Both the position numbers and the translations under genes were made by a program. A stretch of 11,591 nt of DNA, taken from assembly GCA_038213005.1 (NCBI GenBank), contig JBBQTU010000141.1, positions 1 through 11,591 on the forward strand, written 5' to 3'. This DNA comes from JBBQTU01 sp038213005 (GTDB taxonomy: Bacteria; Planctomycetota; Phycisphaerae; Tepidisphaerales; Tepidisphaeraceae). The notes under the pieces were generated by a model. The model was not told where the DNA came from. It worked only from the letters and a program-made list of their open reading frames with translations, and ran no database searches. This document shows positions 1-8,115 of the stretch, piece by piece. The stretch's first letter is position 1, and each line of letters starts with the position of its first letter.

Positions 1-573
1 AATGATGCTCCGCATCGCTCCCGGCATTGCCCAGCGCATCCACCGTCTGAGTAACATTCCCATTGGCATCATAGAAGGTGGTGGTAATCCCCCCACTCTC
101 CGGCCCGCTCCCATCGGGATCGGGATTGACAGACTTCACCGCGCGCCCGGCGAGGTCATACTGCGTGGTACTGATGCGGCCCATCGCGTCGATCACCTTT
201 GTCACCTGCCCCTTGGCATCAAAGCGATACTGTGTCAGCGACCCGGTCAGCGGCCCCGACCCATCGGGATCGGGCAGCGTCTGGCTCGTCCTGCGGTTGA
301 GGCCATCATAAACAGAGGCCGTCACTTGCCCAAGGGCATCCGTCTCAGTAATAACATTGCCCGCGAAGTCGTACCCAATGTGCGTCACCGATGCCAGGAT
401 CGGCCCGGTGCCGTCGGGATCAGGCGAGGTTTCCGCAACCTTCCGCCCCGCACGGTCATAGTCGTAGCTGGTGACCCGGCCCAGCGGGTCGGTCATGGTC
501 AGCAATTCGCCCATGCGGTCGTAGGTGTAATGCGTCACCGGAGCGGCCAGCGGACCACCAGCGCCGTCCGGGT
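1..573 (-). repeat. Higher-order 50-residue repeat within the YD array, anchored on PDPDG
   Basis: Within the RHS frame, the acidic turn PDPDGxGP (DPDGAGGP in one unit) recurs with its DNA anchors beginning at 564, 411, 261 and 111. The spacings are 153, 150 and 150 bp, so the period is 50-51 residues. Each unit carries an acidic Asp/Gly turn, one YD motif with GxV, a TDxxGR turn and a second YD motif. This is a regular superrepeat of two YD half-units, unlike the irregular YD array upstream. It suggests recent tandem duplication of a 150-bp module. The array continues to, and perhaps beyond, the window edge. Confidence 0.75.
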
Positions 574-3500
574 CGGCCTGCGTCTCCTGCGTCTTGCGGT
601 TCAATGCATCATACACGTCAGTCGTCGTCTGCTGATGCGTGGTCCCGCCGATGACGTTCCTGATGATCGTCGCCGTCACGTTGCCACTGGCATCATACTG
701 CTTCTCGGTCTTCAGACGCTCGCTCGACGCCGCCGATGCCGCCGCGTTCTGCGTCAGGAAGCGCACTCGCCCCAGTTCATCGTACTGGGTCTGGGTGATG
801 ATCCCCCGCGGGTCGGTCACGGCCGTCACCCGGCCATTGCGATCATAATCCGTATGCGTCGTCGGCCGGGTCATGGTGTTGCCATGCTCGGCATCCGCCA
901 CGGCCGGACTGTTCACATCAGTGGCACGATTGGCCGAGTCATACACATAGTCCGTCTGATTCCCGTTGGGATCGACGCTGTAGATGATGTTCCCGCCAAA
1001 GTCGTAGCCCTTGGACGTCACGATGTCGTCGGCACCAGCGCCCTGCTGCGGGTCGAAAATGCCGTCGCCATTGAGGTCGAGGATGACACGCAGAACCCGC
1101 CCGCGGGCGTCGTATTGCGTCTGCGTCCGCCCGCCATTGGGGTCGGTCGTCAGGATCGCATGACTGGCGGCGTCATAGACCGTTGAGGTGGTCGGCACAA
1201 AGCCAGTGGTAGTCGTATCCGTTGCCGGATCGTACACCGTAATGGCCGGAGCCTTCACCTGGATCGCCCGGCCGGCGCCGTCGTAGACTGTCTCAGTAGT
1301 CTTGCCGTTGCCATCGGTGCTGAAACGCACATGGCCGGCCCCGTCATAGTACATCCGCGTGACGATGTCCTGAGCGTCGGCGATGAAGCCGGCCGCGTCG
1401 TTGACGTATTGCCCCGCGGCCAGGCCCACGCCATCGCCGTCCATGTCCACGGCCGTGATGGTCGGGCGCAGACGATCATCGTAGAACGTATACGTCACAC
1501 GGTTGGCCGCCCCGCCGCTACGGTTCTCGTTCAGCACCGTCGTCTTGACGGCCTTGCCGTCGCCGTTGTACTGCGTCTGGCTGGTCGGCGATGTCCCGGC
1601 CGGGTTGACCTGCACCGTCTGTGTCAGGCGATAGGCCGCATCGTAGGTCGAGTCGGTCTCATGGCCTGCGGCATCCACCACCCGTGTGGCATTGAACCCG
1701 CCCAGGGTGAACGCCCCCGAGCCGGCATTGGCGCCGTAGTAGTATTTGCTCGCGTAGCGCGTCGTCGAACCATTCGGCAAAGTCACCGTGGGCTGAAGAA
1801 CCTTGATCACCCGCAACATCGCATCGTACTGGTAACTGGTCGTGTGGCCTTCGCCATCGGTCTGTGATGCCAGGTCGCCCACCGCGTCATAGGTGGAACT
1901 GGTGATCAGGTCCGGTCCCCCGGCCATGTGCCGGTCGGTCTGAGTTCGGCGATTCAGAGCATCGTATTGATAGGTCGTGATGTTTCCGTTGTCAACCTGC
2001 TCCCAGACCAGGTTGGAGTTGAAATCATACTTCCGCCTGCTCGTGCTGGTGACCAGCGTAGAAGGATTGGCAGGGTCGGCTACGGCCGGACTGGTGACGC
2101 TCAGCACGCGATTCCAGTTGTCATAGGCGTAGGTGGTCGCGTTGCCCAAGGCATCATAGCTGCCCAGTGCGCGGCCCAGGACATCCGTCACCTGACGCGT
2201 GACCAGCCACTTGCCTTGCGGATCGACGCTGGGGAACGCGGAGGTGCCGCTGGCCGGCGTGAGGTCTTCGCCGGTGAGTCCCTTGACGATGGTGTATTCC
2301 ACCTGGCCGAACGTATTGGGCACATACGTTGTCAGCCGACCATCGGGGTCGGCCATACTGGTGACAAAGCCGTGGGCATCGTAGGTGTAGTTGGTCGCGG
2401 CCTGCACGGGCGTGCCGTATGCTTCGATGACGGCCGTGCGGTTGCCGTGGGCGTCAAGAGTATACCGCGTGACTTTGCCCTCGGGGTCCGTCTGCTGGAT
2501 CAGTTTGTTGAACTGCGTATCGTAGTTGTACCGAGTCGTCAGGTTCAGCGCACCGTAGCCCATGACGCGGGCGGACGGCTGGGCAAACACCTCATAGCGG
2601 GTGCCGAAGGAAGGTCCATAAGGAGTCTGGTTGTAGGGGTCACTACTCTCACCGGAGTTGTAGACATAGTGGATCGTGTTGCCACTGATGTCCGTGACAT
2701 CAGTTAGGTTTCCATTGATGGTCGGACGGTATCCAAACGTCACCGTCTTGGTCTGCACGTTGCCATCGGCGTCGGTGACGTTGACCGAACGGCTCACCCG
2801 ATCGACGACGATCGCGAAGCCTAGGTCGTTGGGGGCCTGCACGATCTGATTCCCGGAACTGCTGCCAAACTGGTAGGTGGTCTTAATCCCGCGAGTGTCG
2901 GTGACGCTGGTCTTGGCTGCGATGTAGTCGCGGCTTTCCTCATCGAACGTCGCCGTTCCGTCGGCGGTCGTCACGGCGGTAAGACGTGGCTTAACTTCCC
3001 AAAGCCCAACCACCTCGTGCTGCTGCTCCTGTAGGCCCGTCGGGGTCCAACGGTACGTGTAGTTGAAACTGGTGACATTGCCCCGGGCATCGGTAATCGT
3101 GTGGGGAAGCGTCCAGAAGACCTTCTGTTTCGTATTCGAAGGTGTGCTGTCTGCTGTCGTGAAAGTCAGACGGTCGAAGTTGTTGGTATAGTAAGTGAAC
3201 TGCACCGTCGGGCGAACCAGTGGTGCCCCTTCGGCCGCCGCAGGATCGGCCACCGCAGGCTTTTTGACCGATTGCAGTAATCCGCCCGTGCAGTCGTAGT
3301 CATAGACGTGTCCCAACGGATCGGTTACCGACACCAGGCGTCCTGCCGCGTAGACATACTGCAGTTGGCGCTGGGCGTTCGTCGGGTCGTACATGCGCGT
3401 GACCAGCGTCGCATCGGCGTTTGTGTACTCCAGGTCAATCTCGTTGCCATTGCGGTCCACAATCCGCTCAAGGCGATAGTAGTATTCGGTCGGGCCGGAC

Positions 3501-5578
3501 AGTCCCAAGCGGCTGCCGCGGAATACCGAGCCCGCGAACGTGTAATGCAGTTGAGTCCCGAAACGCCCGACGCTGGTAAAAGTGGTGGGAACCCCGGCAA
3601 CAAAGGACCCCGGCGTCAACGTTCGCTTCAGCGAACTGTTCGAGAAGCTACTGCGCACATCCGGCACGTACGCAGCCCCCGTGCTGCTCATGTAGCTTGC
3701 GGCATTGCCCACCTCATCATATATCGTCGCCGACAATGGGGCTCGGCCTGCCTCCGGGTGCGGATTTGAGGTGAGGATGACTCGCGACGCCGTGTTAGTG
3801 CTCCAACCCGCTCCAAGAACAGACTCCGACCCCCAGCGGAAGTCGATATTGGGGTTGTTGATATTGGGGTTGTTGATAGAAGGATCGGCCTGCACGACCC
3901 GCATGTCGATATGCTCGGTCCGGCGGAACTCCATCACCAGTTCCCCGCCCGGCATTGGCACCGCCACGTCGGTGGTACTGAAACTCGGGGTGAGCCCTGC
4001 GGCATCGATGAACGCCATGTTTGGGATGCGGTCAGACTCTCCGTCACCTGTCGGGCTTGGATCGGGCAGCGGCACACCGTGAATGTCCACGCGCGTATAG
4101 CTGGAAACCTGGACTTGATCGCCCACGCTGGCGGGCAATGCATTGTCAACGACCGTGACCTTGACCTGGTCCATCGCGTGTGCCTGGCCGCTTTGAACAT
4201 CCAGCGTCAGGGTCACATCACCGGGCCCCTGACTGCCGATGATGCCTTCAACCCAAACTTCATTAGGAACCTGTCCACCGCCGGCAAGCCAGACCTGAGA
4301 AGTCTGGCCGCCGCTGAACAGGAGTTGGCTGCGTGAGGAGTCCTTCCAGACATTGACCTTGTCGCCACCCGTGATGGACAGCGTGATGGCTGCCGTGTCG
4401 AGCACGATATCGGAGCCCCAACCCAGCCGCACGCCAACGAGATCGGCGCCATCGGCACCGACATAGACGCCGGGATTGACTTCGTTGGGCGCGCCATCAT
4501 CGCGGTCTTCGGCGACATTGTAAACCCAGAGGTCGGCCGTCGCGATGTCGAAAGACGCCGTGAAGTCGTCGAAGTCCTCATCGATGTGAGGCTCCCAGTC
4601 GTAGGTGTCTTCCAGTGCCAACAGCCACTGCTTGTCGGAGACACTACCGGGACGATCAAAGCCTGCATGGTCCTCGAGTTTGGAGACAGGCCCCACATCA
4701 TAGGCGCCGCTCTGGTTGACGCTGTAGCTATGCGTCTCACCGTCAAAGTTTGTGATGGTGGCCGACCCTGAAAGCACATTCCAGACCGCCGCCTCGGGAC
4801 TGTCGGCTTTCACAACGCCGCCGCTACCCACATTTGCCGTGCCGCTGCCTGTGTACCCGGCTTCGTTGCGGCTGATCGACAGAGTGGATGGCGCGATGCT
4901 GTACCAACGCATGCCGCTGTTGTAGTCGGAAAGCCGCTCAGGAAGCGTCACGCTGATGGCCGACGCCGCCGCGGCCTGCCCCGCGACGATGGGCACAACG
5001 CGGAACCAGCGAGTGGCGCCGGCCGGCAGATTGGTCAGGAGACAAGCGGTCGAGTCGGCCGGGATCTGCTCGATCTGCGCGAATGGGCCATTGGCGCTGC
5101 TGGCCATCTCAACGCTGTAGCCGGTCTCGACCTGCGAGTGCTCGTTCCAGGTCAAGCGAACTTCGCTCGGACTGAGCACCTCAGCCGTCAGGCTCGTGGC
5201 CGGATTGGCCGGGGCGGTGATCAGGCGCAACTCGGTGGCGAAGTTGGTGAGGTTCGACCGGGCGATGAGTTGGTCGGCCGTGTTGACCTGGCGGTCGCGG
5301 TCGAAATCATAGGGATTCTGGATGTCGGCCGGATTCAGGAGGGTACGGAGATTGTTGCGAACGATAAGCTGGTCGGCCGTGTTGACCCGAGCGGAGCCCG
5401 GCTCGTTGCCAACTTCGCCGATCGCCGAGCCAAAGTACAATATGTCCCTGGCATGGAGACCGGTGCGGTCATTTGGCAACGCCGTCACCTGCAGCCACTT
5501 GCCCTTGACGGCCGAGGCATCATCCCAAGTGAGGACGAAACGGGTGGTGCCATATTTGCCGGCGGGGGAGTCCGCGCA
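1..5578 (-). CDS. Giant RHS/YD-repeat protein with dockerin-like and Fn3-like N-terminal modules; lacks its N-terminus and runs off the left edge
   Basis: I checked this frame in triplets on the minus strand. It is open from 5578 to the window edge (1859 codons) with no stop or frameshift. In order, counting from codon 1 at 5578: a planctomycete tail-type module (residues 1-120) with YFGSAIGE and two dockerin-like loops, RVNTADQLIVRNN (about 64) and DFDRDRQVNTADQLIARSN (about 91); a fibronectin-III-like domain (about 122-211, LTWNEHS...TGYSVEMA); a beta-rich acidic region (about 212-500); an RHS-type N-terminal region; and a long YD array from about 715 to the end (for example LGSYDALGNATTYAYDN and YDYDRAGRKVAET). 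Such proteins are normally exported; YD repeats build a beta-strand shell around a C-terminal toxin or ligand domain, which is not visible here. No signal peptide or convincing start exists: TAGTAG lies at 5579-5584, the first in-frame ATG is at 5107 inside the Fn3 domain, and a GTG at 5488 has no good ribosome site. It is either a 5'-truncated pseudogene with an intact remainder or a gene whose start I cannot identify. Confidence 0.85.
3845..3874 (-). repeat. Perfect 15-bp tandem duplication encoding NNPNI twice
   Basis: The 15-base unit gatattggggttgtt occurs twice in a row on the plus strand. In the RHS frame (minus strand) it encodes INNPNINNPNI, between VVQADPS and DFRWGSES. It keeps the frame and lies in a linker just before the RHS-type N-terminal region. 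It is probably a replication-slippage product in a tolerant loop. Confidence 0.85.
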
Positions 5579-5693
5579 CTACTATTTGGGTAAGTATAGG
5601 GATACCCCTGTTATTCGGCCGACTCTCTGCACCAGCCCGGCCCAGCCTGCGACTGAATATCCTACCTAACACGTGCGATTTCATCCCAAGAGT

Positions 5694-5721
5694 CACGCAT
5701 CACGTATTACGTATCACGCTC
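5694..5721. repeat. Degenerate heptanucleotide tandem array, four units
   Basis: Four consecutive 7-mers read cacgcat, cacgtat, tacgtat, cacgctc. Each keeps the core acg followed by a short pyrimidine/purine tail. Period 7 is kept without gaps. The array ends seven bases before an octamer array of different sequence. Short heptameric intergenic repeats (STRR type) are known in other bacteria such as cyanobacteria; that this one belongs to a genome-wide family is inference. Confidence 0.7.
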
Positions 5722-5727
5722 TTACCC

Positions 5728-5767
5728 CTTCGTCGCTTGGTCGCTTCGTCGCTGCGTCCCTTGTGAC
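5728..5767. repeat. Degenerate octanucleotide tandem array, five units
   Basis: Five consecutive 8-mers read cttcgtcg, cttggtcg, cttcgtcg, ctgcgtcc, cttgtgac. The first three differ by one base, and the last two decay progressively. The array begins only seven bases after the heptamer array, so two repeat families with different periods sit next to each other in a non-coding position just upstream of the RHS breakpoint. Confidence 0.75.
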
Positions 5768-5798
5768 ACTTACATCAAATCGCCCCAGCGACACGAAA

Positions 5799-5917
5799 CT
5801 TGCGCGTCTGACCCCCTGAATCGAACGTAAGTGCTTGTGAAACATCATCTTCCGACCCCCTCCCCCCCCACCCCTGAATAACCTGCGCATCTTGCCCCTT
5901 CAATCGCACGTAAGTCA
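5799..5917. repeat. Pair of imperfect 36-bp direct repeats, 83 bp apart
   Basis: Copy 1 is 5799-5834 and copy 2 is 5882-5917. By hand alignment about 27 of 36 positions match, with the strongest block aatcg(a/c)acgtaagt near the 3' end and c(t/c)tgcgc at the 5' end. The 83-bp offset is not a multiple of three, and the two copies give unrelated peptides in any shared frame, so this is not a protein repeat. A partial inverted copy of the cgtaagtg core lies at 5767-5775 (cacttacat). The function is unknown; a decayed small repeat element or paired protein-binding sites are both possible. Confidence 0.55.
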
Positions 5918-5923
5918 TTGAAG
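5898..5923. other. 7-bp perfect inverted repeat (hairpin) overlapping repeat copy 2
   Basis: Arms cttcaat (5898-5904) and attgaag (5917-5923) flank a 12-base loop containing the conserved acgtaagt core of the 36-bp repeat. Copy 1 of the repeat lacks matching arms. There is no T-run, so it is not a convincing intrinsic terminator. Confidence 0.5.
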
Positions 5924-5990
5924 ATTTGAGCGGCACAGTGCTGGAAATAGGGCGGAAGGTTGCGAAGGACCAGTGGGCGAGGCACCAACG

Positions 5991-6006
5991 GCCGACTGAA
6001 GTCGGC
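5991..6006. other. Hairpin gccgac-tgaa-gtcggc downstream of the winged-helix gene
   Basis: A perfect 6-bp GC-rich stem (5991-5996 with 6001-6006) closes a tetraloop, 85 bp beyond the stop codon of the minus-strand gene ending at 6091. No U-run follows on the minus strand, so it could act only as a weak or factor-assisted terminator, or be a dispersed palindromic repeat. From memory, similar 'gccgactgaagtcggc' hairpins recur between genes in several phyla; this was not checked. Confidence 0.5.
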
Positions 6007-6027
6007 TCCACTTTGGGCAGCGGAACT

Positions 6028-6049
6028 GAAGCGACTGCACAATCGCTTC
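6028..6049. other. Hairpin with 7-bp perfect stem, gaagcga / tcgcttc
   Basis: Arms 6028-6034 and 6043-6049 are perfectly complementary around an 8-base loop. The hairpin lies 42 bp downstream of the stop of the minus-strand winged-helix gene and would be the first structure in its 3' untranslated RNA. No poly-U follows, so a terminator role is only possible, not shown. Confidence 0.45.
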
Positions 6050-6090
6050 CACCGGGTCAGGTGTCACGTGATGGATCGGAACCTGCCGGA

Positions 6091-6843
6091 CTACTCAAGC
6101 TCGGGCACCTGCTCGGCGGGGATCAGCACCCGCAGCGTGCAGGGCTTGGTGTCAGAGGACGCGACAAACTTGCCCCACTCCAGCCTCTCGATCATCTCCC
6201 TTGCCGCGGAGGAACTGATTTTGAAATATCGCTCCACATCGCGATTGGTGGGCGCCTGCCCGCTGACCTTCGTGTAGTGGTGAATGAAGGCAATGAACTG
6301 GCCCTGCCGGGGCGAATAGTCGCCGGGGGCGGCATCATTAGTTGCCCCCGCCAGCGCCGTGAGCACCTCGTCGACAAAACCCATCTCGCGCAGGTCATCC
6401 AGCGTCACGCTGGTGGCCTTCACGACATCCAGCAGCAGCGCCACGATCTTCTCAAGTTCAGTAGCGCAGCGGAACATCCCGCGCAGCATCTGTAGAATGG
6501 CCGCCTCGCCGGCCGCGTCCCTCTGGCCTCTGCGAGCTTCGAGAGCCAGGGCGATGGCGTTCTCAAGACTGGTCACAGCGCCATGTCGGTCTTTGGCAGT
6601 GCCCTTGCCGCCCTTCATGCCGCCTCTGACCCGCGTGATCTGACGCGAAAGATCACCGGCGAACGCGAAGGCCAGGTCACGCTCCAGGCTCAGTCGAACC
6701 GCCAACTCCACCAGGGTGCCATGCTCAAGCGGCGTATATTCCCGCGTGCGCCGCTCCACCTCCGCGGCATCCTCCGCGCCATCCGCCGCGCCAGCGCCCA
6801 GGTTCTCTCCTTCGCCCGCGCCGTTTACTTCGTCAACGCTCAT
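6091..6843 (-). CDS. Uncharacterised protein with C-terminal LexA-like winged-helix domain
   Basis: The product is 250 residues. Residues about 176-250 read YSPRQGQFIAFIHHYTKVSG, then QAPTNRDVERYFKISSSAAR, EMIERLEWGKFV and a strand TLRVLIPAEQVPELE. This matches the LexA DNA-binding winged helix (TPRQxxxLxFIxxYxxxxGxPPTxREIxxxFxxSSxxAxxxxxxLExxG), but there is no LexA S24 protease domain. The acidic, Ala/Gly-rich N-terminus (1-30) looks disordered; residues about 35-165 are mostly helical with no known fold that I recognise. The ATG at 6843 was chosen over one 66 bp upstream because GGAG lies 5 bases before it and the upstream ATG has no ribosome site. It probably binds DNA as a small regulator; its target is unknown. 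The next gene upstream on the same strand (RluA-like) ends 174 bp away, so co-transcription is possible but not required. Confidence 0.75.
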   Translation of the reverse strand: MSVDEVNGAGEGENLGAGAADGAEDAAEVERRTREYTPLEHGTLVELAVRLSLERDLAFAFAGDLSRQITRVRGGMKGGKGTAKDRHGAVTSLENAIALALEARRGQRDAAGEAAILQMLRGMFRCATELEKIVALLLDVVKATSVTLDDLREMGFVDEVLTALAGATNDAAPGDYSPRQGQFIAFIHHYTKVSGQAPTNRDVERYFKISSSAAREMIERLEWGKFVASSDTKPCTLRVLIPAEQVPELE

Positions 6844-6848
6844 ACGGT

Positions 6849-6852
6849 CTCC
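6849..6852 (-). promoter_or_regulatory. Ribosome binding site GGAG deciding the start at 6843
   Basis: On the minus strand GGAG is followed by five bases (accgt) and then the ATG at 6843-6841. The alternative ATG at 6909 has no purine-rich stretch at a usable distance. Confidence 0.6.
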
Positions 6853-7017
6853 ACACAACGCCAACTTCACCGCATGCGGCCGCGATTCTGCCCGCTCGCC
6901 GCTACACATTGACCCGCACAGACCTGCCTGCCGCAGAGCATATGTTACTATCCCAATGTGTCACCCGCCACCGCACTATCCCGCAAATCAGGCGACACGC
7001 CGCCACCGGCTGCGTGA

Positions 7018-8001
7018 CTACGTCCGCAGCCCATCGATCCATCGCATCAGATCCTGCGGCAGCGGCGAGGCGAAGTGCAGGGGCTTGCCCGTGATCGGGT
7101 GCGCCACGTGCAACTCACACGAGTGTAGCGCCGACCGCGGCGCGCCGCTCTGGTCAGGCTTGGGCGACTCCCCCAGCGTGTGCGTATAGAGTATTTCACC
7201 GCACAGCCTGTGGCCGGTCTCGGCGAGATGGATGCGGATCTGGTGCGTGCGTCCGGTCTCCAGCGAACACTCGATCAGGGCGTATTTGCCCAGCCGCTCA
7301 ACCGGGCGGACATGGGTGATGGCCTCCTGCGCCCCGTCGTCGGTCTGGCCCTCGCGCAGGCTCCCGCGAAGACCATCGCCGCGATCGCGAACCAGCCAGG
7401 TGTGGATCGTCCGCGCCTTGGGATGACCTTCCACCACGGCCAGGTATTTGCGCTGCACGGTGTGCTGGGCAAACTCTCGGATCAGCTTCTGCTGGGCCTC
7501 AGGCGATAGCGCGTACAGCATCAGTCCGCTGGTCTCGCGATCCAGCCGATGTACCGCGAAAATCTCCGGCAATTCCCGGGCCGCTTCGCGATGCGGAAAC
7601 ATCGTCCGCCAGCGAGAGCGCACGATCGGCCGCAGCAGTTCATCCAGCGTGGGCTGGCGGCTCTTACGCTCCTGCGACCAGTCCTTCTCTTCCCAGCGGC
7701 GCTCGGCGAGCAAACCCGCCGGCTTGTCGACAATGATCAGGTGCTCATCGAGGTGCAGCACCGCCAGATCCTGCTTCTTCGGCAGCGGCGGGCGAGACTT
7801 GCCCAGGATGGTGATTCGATCCCCCGCCGTCAGCCGTCGGGCCTCGTCCAGGCACAGGGTCTGATTCACCAGCACCCGTCGCGACTCGATCACCTGCCGC
7901 ACTTGCGTCCAGCTCTGCCCATCAAACTTCCGCTTGAGCACCGCCGCCAGCGTCAGCCCGACCAGCGGCCCGTCAACCGATATTTCCTGCTGAGATTGCA
8001 T
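7018..8001 (-). CDS. RluA-family RNA pseudouridine synthase with N-terminal S4 domain
   Basis: The product is 327 residues. It isomerises uridine to pseudouridine in structured RNA, most often large-subunit ribosomal RNA for this family. Residues about 9-66 form an S4 RNA-binding domain (WTQVRQVIESRRVLVNQ...LTAGDRITI). The catalytic core follows: VDKPAGLL (91-98), HRLDRETSGLML (151-162) with the expected catalytic aspartate at 154, RKYLAVVEG (184-192), ETGRTHQIRIHL (248-259), and a C-terminal HPITGKPLHFASPLP (301-315). The 52 residues between VDKPAGLL and HRLDR are longer and more charged than in RluC/RluD, so the exact subfamily and target base cannot be assigned. The start at 8001 has only a weak GGGGG four bases upstream. 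The gene diverges from the DUF255 gene across 114 bp. The protein is cytoplasmic, with no signal peptide. Confidence 0.95.
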   Translation of the reverse strand: MQSQQEISVDGPLVGLTLAAVLKRKFDGQSWTQVRQVIESRRVLVNQTLCLDEARRLTAGDRITILGKSRPPLPKKQDLAVLHLDEHLIIVDKPAGLLAERRWEEKDWSQERKSRQPTLDELLRPIVRSRWRTMFPHREAARELPEIFAVHRLDRETSGLMLYALSPEAQQKLIREFAQHTVQRKYLAVVEGHPKARTIHTWLVRDRGDGLRGSLREGQTDDGAQEAITHVRPVERLGKYALIECSLETGRTHQIRIHLAETGHRLCGEILYTHTLGESPKPDQSGAPRSALHSCELHVAHPITGKPLHFASPLPQDLMRWIDGLRT

Positions 8002-8103
8002 CTAGCCCCCATCTTACCCGCAACAGAGCACCCGACCGTCATTCCGATGTCGGATTTTTGAATTGGCCGGCTCCCTCCTACCATGGACATGGAATCCCCA
8101 AGC

Positions 8104-8110
8104 AAAGGAG
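8104..8110 (+). promoter_or_regulatory. Strong ribosome binding site AAAGGAG that selects a GTG start at 8116
   Basis: AAAGGAG is followed by a five-base spacer (ccgca) and GTG at 8116-8118, in frame with the DUF255 protein. An in-frame ATG at 8083 lies upstream of this site and has no comparable ribosome site, so the GTG is the better start. Starting there gives MSDRPRTNRLVHESSPYLL, the usual beginning of this family. Confidence 0.75.
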
Positions 8111-8115
8111 CCGCA

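Larger units (their letters stand above)
5585..6090. other. Gene-free repeat-rich stretch between the truncated RHS gene and the winged-helix gene
   Basis: No frame here looks like a real protein; open frames on both strands are short and lack family features. The stretch holds a heptamer array (5694-5721), an octamer array (5728-5767), a pair of imperfect 36-bp direct repeats (5799-5834 and 5882-5917), a C-rich tract (about 5857-5876) and three inverted repeats (5898-5923, 5991-6006, 6028-6049). A minus-strand ATG frame near 5687 crosses into the RHS region out of frame and shows no recognisable domain. The missing 5' part of the RHS gene would be expected here but cannot be seen. Confidence 0.7.

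Noticed and set aside
2..1186. Plus-strand open frame of 394 codons opposite the RHS gene, and similar ones at 1331-1867, 1928-2707 and 3308-3769
   Set aside because: The minus-strand frame carries clear YD repeats throughout. The plus-strand frames are low-information antisense shadows of that repetitive GC-rich gene.
4213..4779. Minus-strand open frame of 188 codons inside the RHS region
   Set aside because: It is in a different frame from the continuous RHS reading, is Ser/Arg/Thr-rich and shows no domain.
5775..6042. Two overlapping minus-strand open frames (78 and 65 codons) in the repeat-rich gap
   Set aside because: They run across the hairpins and the 36-bp repeats in different frames, have no family features and no ribosome site.
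6904..6961. 8-bp inverted repeat acacattg/caatgtgt and a cccaatgtgtca shared with 10729-10740
   Set aside because: Matches of this length are expected by chance several times in a window of this size.
8043..8059. Interrupted palindrome tccgatgtcgga followed by five T's between the divergent genes, resembling a terminator or operator
   Set aside because: No plus-strand gene ends there, the central two bases do not pair and the stem is too short. An operator role has no supporting second site.
8058..8084. Possible promoter TTGAAT ... TACCAT ahead of the DUF255 gene
   Set aside because: The spacing is only 15 bp and both boxes are poor matches; planctomycete promoters are not well predicted by this model.
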